A stretch of 64,000 bases of DNA, taken from positions 14,371,385 through 14,435,384 of the forward strand of contig NC_088295.1 in the NCBI RefSeq assembly GCF_032854445.1. Reading direction: 5' to 3'. The notes beneath the pieces were generated by a model, which worked only from the letters and a program-made list of their open reading frames with translations, made no database searches and was not told the DNA's origin. Every line of letters starts with the position of its first letter. The first letter of the stretch is position 1. Position numbers and translations under genes: made by a program. This document shows, in pieces, positions 38,376 to 49,200 of this stretch. This DNA is from Liolophura sinensis. Taxonomy: Eukaryota > Mollusca > Polyplacophora > Chitonida > Chitonidae.

Positions 38376-39411
38376 GCTAGGACACCAAGTTCCGCATGTG
38401 CATCAAAGCAAATGAAGAACCATATGAAGCATATGTTCAAAAGACTCTCTCACAAGACGTCAAACACATTGAAGTTTACATTAGCTTTATCAGCTATATA
38501 GTACCTTGTGAATTAAATAACATATTGTTTAAAACATATTGTCAATCTGTTTTACACAGCGATGTTCGGTTAGTAAAAGTGACCAATAATAATCTCTGAA
38601 CACTGCATGTTTTGAGAGCAAACTACCAGAATTATCATGCAGAGATGGACTATTGGTCACAAGACGGATCACTTTTTTTTCAGTGTCGTTAAGGTTTTCC
38701 GCTGTGCTTTTCCGCCAGAATATTTATAATATGAGAATGGTCTGAAGGATTCTGGTAGAGTTTCGCCAGACACCTGACTAACATCCTAACGTCAACATGA
38801 GAGGAGTACTTTGGTGGTCATCGGTTGGGCGAATCTTATCAAGGCCTTTGATGGTGACAGGTTTCTTTTTTCTCTTGTTTGTTTTGAGAATGCTTAAACC
38901 GCCAGGCCTATAAGGTTTCTGAGTTTGACTAACTATCGTGCCGTGCTTATGCTTATAACCATCGACAGTTCTGTTAAGTAAATATAGACTTAGGCCTACA
39001 GTGGTCACAGTGGATATGTTCAGCCAGATCGCTAGGTCAATTTAAGTTTTAGAGCTGCCTTCACAAGCTAGGCCGTGGCATACTGACCCTCGCAAAAATC
39101 TGGCATGGGCCTGCATATATGCGAAAAGAGTCAGCGCACAACTTTACCTGCTGCTGTGTGATACAGTGTAAGAGCCATGATTCGTATTACAGTGTTGGCC
39201 TACTCACAAAGTCACAGCGTACAGCGTATACAGGGACACACGCCTGCTTGATTTCTTTGAAAAGGTACATCGGAGAAAGCATCTACAATAAATATTGTCT
39301 CTGAAGGAGTCATCTTCGTAGCCACGTGTCAAACTGAAGTGTCTTCGGGATGATATCCCTTACACCGAAACATTAATATTTTTCTCCTTGAACACAACTT
39401 TGAGCAACCAC

Positions 39412-39572
39412 GTTTGTAATGAAACCATCACGGAGATGGGATGTGCCAAGTAACTTGATTTTGAAAGAGGGCAGTTTAGCAGGATCAGCGCAAAACTCAA
39501 AAGTAACACCAGTTACTTGGATTTTGGCACATCCCATCTCCGTAATGATTTCAATGACACATTGACAAACGT
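39412..39572. repeat. Imperfect inverted repeat (hairpin-forming)
   Basis: The left arm contains CGGAGATGGGATGTGCCA at 39431-39448; the right arm carries its exact complement at 39525-39542. Similarity extends outward (ACGTTTGT with ACAAACGT) and inward (AAGTAACTT), with small interruptions and a loop of about 75 bases. It could be a foldback element or a small-RNA-type hairpin; no coding or terminal features settle this. Confidence 0.6.
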
Positions 39573-39710
39573 TTATAAAATCACACAAACATAGATTCAA
39601 ACAGCAAAATATTTGAATCCAATAAATATTATTCTTGTGAAGAGTAAATATGATTTCTTGTAACTGTGAATAGAAATGAAAATGCACATAAATAAATGAG
39701 ATAGATCTCA

Positions 39711-39750
39711 TACCTGATTGGTGGTTTACGCGTAAACCACCAATCAGGTA
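39711..39750. repeat. Perfect 40-bp palindrome with no spacer
   Basis: The left half TACCTGATTGGTGGTTTACG is followed at once by its exact reverse complement. Each half resembles the SINE-A 3' end (GATTGGTGTTTTACGC), and the right side runs into AAATAAATAAATAAATA like a SINE tail. It looks like two SINE ends joined head to head. Confidence 0.9.
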
Positions 39751-39836
39751 AATAAATAAATAAATATTAAAGAAATATATGTAATACAATCAGGTAAATA
39801 AATAAATAAATATTAAAGAAATATATGTAATACAAT
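39741..39836. repeat. 46-bp direct duplication next to the palindrome
   Basis: CAATCAGGTAAATAAATAAA with the following TAAATATTAAAGAAATATATGTAATA occurs twice at 46-base spacing, without visible change. It shares its left edge with the right half of the palindrome. Confidence 0.9.
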
Positions 39837-40227
39837 TCTACTCGATTCAATGAATCTAAGCATATAACAGTTGGACAGTCCATAGGTCTATATCGTAAAC
39901 ATGTCATATCGTAGAATCATGTGACACCATTCCCACAGCATTATAACCTATATGTCCCTGCATAGGCCTGATCTTTGACCTCCACGAAAATGTCACAACT
40001 CACCCCTCTATCTGTTTACATTCAGATATTCGACCTTGGCATACATGCACATCTGTAAATGGGACAGGGACATAACAGCGTGTAGGCCTATACGGTCCAT
40101 ATAGTTGATAAACAAATATCAAGCTTAAAGTAATCTGTTCACCTCTGTTGTTGAACGCCCAGCTGTGTATAAGTACCGGTAGTAACACTGCCATTCAGGT
40201 ACAGAACCAAACGTTCCTATACGAGGA

Positions 40228-40234
40228 TATAAAA
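40228..40234 (+). promoter_or_regulatory. Candidate TATA box of PBLD-B
   Basis: TATAAAA lies 34 bases before the PBLD-B start codon, which would leave a 5' UTR of only about 5-15 bases. It is the only TATA-like site close to the gene, but no initiator or transcript evidence is available. Confidence 0.4.
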
Positions 40235-40268
40235 CACAGATTCTGGATTCTCCGGGAGGCTACACATC

Positions 40269-43200
40269 ATGACGACTGTCCGGATGTTCACCGTTGATGC
40301 CTTCACTAACGAATGTTTCCTGGGAAATCCAGCTGCTGTATGCTTAGACACGGAATCACAGGTATTAGTCAGGCAGCATCTACTGCATAAATCTGTTCAA
40401 CTGATTTATGCAGTGGTTTCTTACTTTTTTCCTTTCTTCATATTCCGTTCAACAAAATAAGACTTGTCAACTTTTCTAAGGTGTTTGATCATATTTTATT
40501 AACACCTGGAAAATTCGGGTAAAAAAAATCACAAATATGGCATGAAATGCAAGTAACTATATTTGTAAAATATTGAGTATAACTCAAATTAAATGAATTT
40601 TAATCAACTTTATCTTTTTATTTCTTTCTCTGGAAGTGAAACATGCATCCATAAACACAAAACATACCACAAGTACACAAGTACTGAAATATGACATCGC
40701 CCAGTAATGTTGAATCAGAGGATGCAAATTTCTAATTAAAAAATCTCGTACTGAATTGATTCACAAAGTAAAATGTTGCGATCCAAAGTTGCTTATTTGG
40801 CAAATCTAGGTCGAGGCACTAAATAACAATAATATGTCAGTTCCTTAAAGCAAGAATGGAGAATAGGGTCACAGAATTAGATCAGTCGGTCGTCATCTCT
40901 TTCCACGGGTCTATCCTGCACAATATTCTGACTTGTATCTTCACACCCACACAAGTCTGTTCATATCAGCTCATTCTTCTTAAATCCACGTGGTTCTCTC
41001 ATACCACCAGTCTTGCAACTGCATTTTCTCAGCTGTAGCAGGGCTTTCGGAGCTGTAGCATTGAGGCAGAAGACTGGTTTGAGCTGGCCATTTATGGACT
41101 CTCAGGAGTAGTCTGTAGGTGATGGCAGTTTTGTACAGGATGTTTTTGACAACTTTCAGACTATAGCCACATAGTAAGCCCTTGAAGTGTGTGGAACTAA
41201 TGTTCCCCGAGTTGGAGGGAGCTGTGCCCTTCTTTTTCTTTCTGTGCAAACAATGCCCAGTTTCATTCAGGTGTCCAGTTTTGTACAGTACATTTCTTTT
41301 TCTTTCTGTGCAAACAATGCCCAGTTTCATTCAGGTGTCCAGTTTTGTACAGTACACACAGATACCGCTCCATTTGATCTAATCTGTAACAATACTCACC
41401 TTTAACAGTTTCATTCAGGTGTCCAGTTTTGTACAGTACACAAAGATACCGCTCCATTTGATCTAATATGTAACAATACTCACCTTTAACAGTTTCATTC
41501 AGGTGTCCAGTTTTGTACAGTGCACACAGATACCGCTCCATTTGATCTAATATGTAACTTGGCAACTCCTGAGTTTGTCCACATGCTGCAAATTCATCAA
41601 GAATATCATCAGTTTGCATAAATGCCTTGAAATGGCTCAATACACCTTTGGCAGCAAATGATCCAGTGTTATCTCTTCCCGTGAAAGCATACCGTCCAAT
41701 CAGTGCTTCTCCTCTTCTTCAATGGATATTTTCTCACCCTCTGTCTTAGGAATGCAGTTGACGCTTGACGCATAGGGAAGTGGCCTAAGAGAAGAACGAA
41801 CAAATCTGTGTCCACTAAGAACATTTCAAGGATAGATTGTGGGTTCTTGTCCAGCACATCAGATGCATTCAGAAGTACAAGCTGGTTACCCTCTTCTATG
41901 TTGTGGTGACCGGCTGCCACCTCTGGCATACTAGCAATGTTCATCAGGGGGCAATCGCCTTCCATTGTTCCATACATAACCAGCCTTGCCCTGCGATTGA
42001 CTGGTGAGCTTATGAGACAGATACTTCGTCAGTTCTGCCTTAGTGTTTACATGAGAAAGAAAGACCTTCATGTTCGTGATTTCAGTATCATCATTCACTT
42101 AGTAATAGACTGGTGTTATTTTAACTATTCGCTTATCTCGAGTTGTTTCCTCGAGAGAGCCAGAGATATATTGATCAATGACAATCCTGACTTCATCATA
42201 AGGGTCACTCATTCCAGCTACAACATCAACAAACTTCAAGGCAAAATGCATTGCAATTCATATTTCAGGGTTTTCTGGCACCATGTTTACTATACACATA
42301 GCATCAATGATTAGGACTGAGGGAACATCAGTTGCTGGTTCAGATAATGTTCTGTTTTCTGGTACAGGTATATTCAGAATGGAAAATACCACCTTCGATT
42401 TGTCAGATAGCATTATCATTGATCCATCTGGGTGGAAATTGGAAGGTGGAGCTACACTAAATTCAAAATCTCCAATAGCGTCCTTGACATCAAAGTTCGT
42501 TCTGCTCTAAGCTACAACACGTGAGCGAGAAAGAAGCCTGCTATCCTGTTTAAATGATACCAACTGACAAATTATTTTAGTGTCTCTTTCTTTTGGGCAT
42601 CCCAGAAGTTCACTGATTGATGTACCATCCTAGTAGAGGTAAACTTCTCCAAAGCCCCCCACCCCCTCCCCCATTTGTCACGATCTTCACTGTTACTGCA
42701 AACATTTCCAGGTACAGCAGCAAATGTGAAAAGGTTGAACATATCACTTTTGAGAAAAGGGTTACCCTGTCTAGTAATAACCCTCACAATATTTGCAGAA
42801 TTGGAAAAAAGGGTGGTACTTTTGTCTCCAACAAGTTCATGATGTAGCAAACTGGGCTGTTTTGTTTCAATTCCCACACAATCTTTGAATTCTTGTACAA
42901 TTTTGCATAGTGTGGTAGCTATGATGAAGTACTTCTCCATTGCGTTCTCATTGCATGTGATGCCTGTAAATCCTGCTCTGATCTTCATCTTCTCATGTTC
43001 CTGTTCAATGCCACGGTCTGAATCACTTGCCATGGAAATTATTGCAAAAACTGCTTCCATCTAAAAACATGTCTCAGGGTCTGCACTTTGCAGTTCCAAC
43101 ATATCTGCTGCATACATTGATAACCAACGCCCGCAAATGTATTGGTCACGAAAATAAGATGCCAATTCTACCATTGTAACCAAATGAAGACGAAGCTGTC

Positions 43201-46200
43201 CCATGTCCGTGTTGCAGCATTGAACAACAGCAAAACCTCCAGCTGATCCATATAGTTCCTAAGAAACTTTGAGATACCCTCTGCTTGTTCCTTCCACTCA
43301 TGTAGCCTTTCAAGTATGTTACTTGCACATAGTGTCTGATGTACATCCGTCACTTGTGATTGGAATGTTTCCGACATTTAATCTGTCTGTCTGCCTAAGA
43401 AGCGAAAGCATTAACTGCTTCCATCCAACAAGTGTAACTCTGTGAGCTTCAACTGATCTGAACCAGCCCCGATAGCACAGTTGGTAGAGCGTCCACATAA
43501 GCGGTAGATCCAGGATCAATCCTGGGTCGAGTCACACCTAAGATTTTAAAAGAGGAAGTTGTAACTTCCTCGCTTGGCGTTCAGCATGAAGGGGATAGTG
43601 CAATCACTGGTTGACCTGTATCAGTATAATGGCTCGGGCGAGGCGACTTACTTGCCTCCTGTAAGGTGTCTCAGTAAAGCAGCACTAAATGAAGAGCGGT
43701 AGAAATCCGTCCTACAACAAGGAGGAACATTACATGCACTCTACAGATTCCTTCGTCGTCATATGACTGAAAAATTGTTAAGTACAACGTTAAACCCCAA
43801 GCACTCACTCACTCAACTGATCTGAAAATGTGACGACCATCCAATGTTTGTCTCAATGTACCTGAACCATACATGCCACTTTCTTTCCAGGCCAGATCAA
43901 TGCCACTTCCTTCTATATAGGAACATCTATATACTTCACTAAGCACTTCAAAGCCGCCATGGTGATATACAAGCCTCCAAGCCTAATGCACGAGTTTCTT
44001 TTATAGTCTTTCAGCTTGACAGCACGGTCATACAATTCAGCACCAAGAGTGATGATTGGTTTATGCCCTTCCGCTACAGTATTACATCTCAGTTTTTGTG
44101 CATGTTTTAAAACTGTCTGGAGCACTGGACATTCTGTTGGACTTCTTCTGTACATTGGAGTAACAATGCCAACATCCCATATTGGTGTTTTGTCACTTAT
44201 GTGGGACTTGAACATGGACCCTGAAGGCACTTTCTTGCTTGTACCTGGAAGGGGTCATCTGGGTACTTAAATACTATCACGTAGATTCTCACGTAGAGAA
44301 TATACATCCTTTGGTAATCCATCGTCCTTACATGTATCTACCATTCTTGTCAGTAGCAAACTACACATGAGTAACCATGTGAAGTCACATTGTCTGTAGT
44401 TTGTAGGTATCTCTTTCCGGTTGTCAAGTTGATAGTCTGTGTGAGACACAGAAGGATTTGCTGGCTTATCACAGTCAGTATATTGCACATCTAATGACTT
44501 GTTGAGGGCTTTGTCAAGAACATTCAGGACAAGCTTGAGTTCATTGCCAAGGAAGGGGGCTCCATCATCTCCCCTCTGGGCTATTAACAGATCAGCCTCA
44601 TGGAATGAGACAGCCTCACTCCCGAATAACAGTTTGTGCTATTTCAATGTCATGAATTATCATCTTTTTCTGATGACAATGAAGATGAGCTAATAGCTTG
44701 TGTTTCCTTTCGCCGACAATTTATTTATTTATTTGATTAGTGTTTTACGCCGTAGTCAAGAATATTTCACTTATACGATGGCGGCCAGCATTATGGTGGG
44801 AGGAAACCGGGCGGAGCCCGGGGGAAACCCACGACCATCCGCAGGTTGCTGCCAGACCTTCCCACGTACCGGCGAAGAGCAAACCAGCATGAGCTGGACA
44901 TGAATCGCCAACAATTGATGTGATACTTAATGTTATGTGCAAATGCATCTTTATCAGTATAAAAAAAAAGTCAAGCCTAGCGTGGATTTCCTTGTTTTTA
45001 GCAGAATCTTTAATTTGCCAAAAACGTATTTCCATGTCACTGCATGGAGGAACACTATGTACAGCAGTGTCGTCATTACTTTGACAGAATACATACAGCT
45101 CCTGATCAAATGTCTTTCATGTTTTCGATGAAGAAGCTGCGACATTGGCTCGTCCTTTTTACTCTCTGCTGCTGATGCTATGTCATCCTCATACTTCTTT
45201 TGAGCTCGATCTGGATTACCTTGGTGGCACAGAGACTGATAACACTTTCTGTGCCAAGCATATTTTGCTTCTTTTGAAAATGTCAGATCTTTCACTCTAT
45301 TCAGAATATTAATCGTTTTACCGATTTTCGTCCAGTTTTCAGAAAATGATTTGATAGTCTCGTATGACTTGTGACTTGCAGCTGACAGGGGACCACCACC
45401 TGACACTTTACAAATATGGTGGTTTGATGGAGAGAACAACGTTGTAAAGTATGAGAGAGGGACAGGACGTCTATTCTGTATCAACAACCTGGAGGCAGCC
45501 CCCCCCCCCCCCCACCTACGATCACGTGATAGCACTTTCGTTTAAAAAGATACAACTAAATACATGTTAGCATCAACGACTTAAAACTAAGTACGAATCA
45601 CAATGAATAAAGGAAGAAATCGAACTCTGTCCGTAAACATCGATTTAAACAATGACAAAACATCTTACCAAACATCTTAGATTTTAAACCAACCTATAAA
45701 GAACCTATAGGTGCCACTAACACATCCCATAGCGTTCGCTACATTCTGATCCATACTGTAAGAAGCATTCCTAACACAACCTTAGTAACTTTTAGTTGAA
45801 CCATTCAATTGTTTATGTCCATCACAAAGCGCCCACACCGACGGGTGCCTGATTCGACGACTACCAGCTCTCGGTTCGGGAGTAACCACCGTTGCAGGTT
45901 GTACATTGCGCAGACAGTTTCCATTACCCATTACAGTTTTCGCAAATTCAAACCATTTTGACCATTTCCCCTCTCGGTAAAAGAGCTTGAAGTTGATTCA
46001 TTGTACACAGATAGATGCTTTTCATTCATTTTTTTCACCATTTGCTAACACATAAGTATGTGAGCCAACTGGTTTCACAATATTTATAGGACCAAAAATT
46101 TACTTTCCGCTCTTGGTGTGATTTTAACCAATGTAGCAGCTGTAAAGGAACGAGGTTTCACACAGTGACATCTGTCAAATCCTTCTTTCGATCGGGCTTC

Positions 46201-49200
46201 TCGCTGTTGTACTCGCTCATTAATCTCATTATCGGAGGTTTTCGGAGGTGAATTCGTGTAATCAACGATGTCTAACAATGTACGCATGTGACGCCCATGT
46301 AGTAGCATGGACGGCGATTTACCTGTTGCCGCATGTCGCGTTGCCCGATGAGTGCCGAGAAATTCGGTCACCGCATGCTTTATACAAAGTTTCTCGATTC
46401 TCGCAGGTTTCACAGTTTGGCTTAAAATGCGATTCAGGTGTTCAACCCCGCTGTTTCCTTCACAGTAATACACAGCGGAAACTCTATGTGTGATATTACG
46501 TTTACCAAGGACACTCGCAGACTAACTGAGGATCGTTGTCCGTTACGATTTCAGCCGGGTAGCCTTCTCTGCTGAAAACACTCTATATCATGAGCATGGT
46601 TTTCATGAGCACATTCAATCAACTATGGTGTCAGAGAGGATGACACAACAATCATCCCCGCGAAAAATCACGCCGTTATGAACATAAAGTTCGTCTCTGA
46701 TGTAAAAGTATGACTGCAAATCAGGCTGCACATGCTTCTTTGCAGTCGGCCATTCTCGATTAATTACTGAAATCAACCGCGAGCAAACTGAATCCCGATC
46801 AGCATTTTCGACTAATTCAGCTTGAGTAAAAGTGTGCAGTGATTCGTCAACTCCGATTGCACACACTCCATCACAGTCGTCTTCATCCTTGGCCTACTGT
46901 CTCACTCGGTAAGCGTAATAGAGCATCGGTGTCATTCAGAGTCAAGTTTCTGTCATGTAACTTATTATGATGTTATCAAGGAAACATTGAAAACAGACAC
47001 GTTTGTAACGAAATAACCCCTCGTGTGATGAACGTAGTAAGGTCTCGGCTTCTTTCGTCAAGTTCTAACTGGTGATACGCGGATTTTAAAGTCTAACTGT
47101 GTCTAATGCGTAGCACCATGCATGTCATTCAACATTTCGTCAGTGTTGAGCAGAGGAAAACGTTCCGGGACAATCACCTTGTTTAGAGCACGTAAATCCG
47201 TGCTTATACGCAAAGTACCGTTCTTCTTGCGCGTGACCACAATAGCGGACACCCAGTCAGAAGCATCCGTCCGCTTGATGATACCCGCGTCCTCCTGACG
47301 ACATTAGATCAGTTCATTAGAAACATCGTCACGAATCGTACAGGGCAACCCACGGACTTTGGACTGAACGGGAGTTGCGTCAAGTCGTAGCTGTCTGACT
47401 CTGGGACAGGAAGTTTTTTTCGATCAGCTGATCGCGTATCATCTCGTCTTGTAATGTCCAAAAATCACAAGTGGACGCTAACTAACGCAGTGCGGCAATG
47501 TAGGAATCTACCGTCTCGTGAGCATACTGTGCTCGTTGGCGAAAACGATGAGGTTGTGTACCAACGTTGACCACAGGAGAAAAATGTTTCTTCAATGCCG
47601 CCATAGCACTTCCTGGGGAAGGAGGAAGGGTGCAGTAGATTTTTTGGCCTTCTGCACCGAGAGAATGAAGTAAAATGGCAGTCTTTCTCTCGTTGCTTAC
47701 TCCATTTGTACCCGAGGTCATCAAATTTTAAACAACCGATGCCACTGCAACCAGGGTGTAACGGGGTCCGGTGTGAAGAGAGAAATTGAACGGATACGTC
47801 AATCCTCCCACCGGCCATCGTAACCTAATAACTAATAACATCGTAACTTACCTAATTGTCCATGAACTGTAGTAATTTCTTCCGTGATCCTCGTCGCCAA
47901 ATATAGTGGTTTGATGGAGACAACACCGTAAAGTAGGCAAGAGAGACAGGACGTGAATGCTGTATCAACAAATGATGCACTTATCAGTCATTTTAGAGTT
48001 AATATGATTAGATGGTCAGTGCAATCACTCACCAGTGGTTTGCATCCTGTTAAAGAAAAGATAATTTTTTTATCATGCTAGAGCTGGCAAAATATATGCA
48101 GTAGCGCCACGGTATCAGCAAGTGCCGTCTGACTAAATGTTATTCATGAGTGACATTAGGGTGGCTGTCCCTATTCCGAATTTTCGTTTAGTAACTGGGG
48201 AGTTTCATTAGTAGGGAACAATTAGCAGATATGACACATGTGTATATGCATATTGTGTGGTTCGTATACATTTGACACAAACCATGTCACTACACCATAT
48301 ACAACACATAAATGGTCAGTTGTACTTGTATGTACATGTAAGCTATATCTGCTTTAAGAAGCAGCAAATAAATTGTAATTGTTCCCAGCATGTGAATGTA
48401 TTTACAGCTGCTATATAGTGCCCACATATAGTTGCTATATCGTGTCCACATACAGTTACTATATCGTGTCCACATTCAGTTGCTATATCGTGTCCACCTA
48501 CAGTTGCTATATAGTGTCCAGATACATTTGCTATATAATGTCCACCTACAGTTGCTATATTGTGTCCACATACAGTTGCTATATCGTGTCCACATACAGT
48601 TGCTATACTGTGTCCACATAGAGTTGCTATATAGTGTCCACATACAGTTGTATTAAAATCAACTTCCCTATTACCAGCCCATACCCGATGACACGAAGCA
48701 GAAAATGGCGGCGGAGATGAACCTGTCAGAAACGGCATTTGTCCGACCATTGCGCGCAGAAGAGCATCTCGATACTGGTTTGTACAATCATGTCCCATAT
48801 ATCATCATTTTAACAGATTTAGTATTTACAGACACCTCTTAAATTTTGGGATGGACCTTTAAAGGAAAAGGCTGATAAAGTTGATTAACTAGACTTGCAC
48901 CAGCATCAGCAAGTCTTGCCATGTTTTACACGTATGGTTAGGCTATTTACGTTTAAACTTTACAGTGAAGATTCAATTGTGACAAGTTATGTGACCGAAT
49001 ATTCTGTTCACTCATATTAATAGAGTGAGTGAGTGCTTGGGGTTTAATGTCGTTTAACGTTGTGGTGTGCAGCAATTCATTTAACTGAGGGTCCACAAGG
49101 ATGCCAGGCAAGCGGGAATCACCATGCACAAATTGTTTTGTCAAGTGAGCATATATCTTAAAATTTAACGAATTATATGATTTTATCTTGTGTACATGTC

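Larger units (their letters stand above)
41182..45410 (-). pseudogene. Degenerate member of a large multicopy gene family of unknown function
   Basis: Open segments on the minus strand, inside PBLD-B intron 1, line up with a long protein that I recall as repeated many times in mollusc, cnidarian and fish gene sets and usually called uncharacterised. From the N side: a Cys/His module (AWHRKCYQSLCHQGNPDRAQ), a middle part (FTGITCNENAMEKYFIIATT, then ITRQGNPFLKSDMFNLF), and a C-terminal part with EEGNQLVLLN and FLVDTDLFVLLLGHF, resembling the DTD-containing, nuclease-like end of that family. The frame is broken in several places and two SINEs sit inside (44722-44905 and 43463-43813). Near the C terminus an in-frame 84-base tandem repeat adds copies of YLCVLYKTGHLNETVKGEYC. 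Multicopy spread suggests a mobile or transposon-derived gene, but I cannot name the superfamily. Identification is from memory of motifs. Confidence 0.55.
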
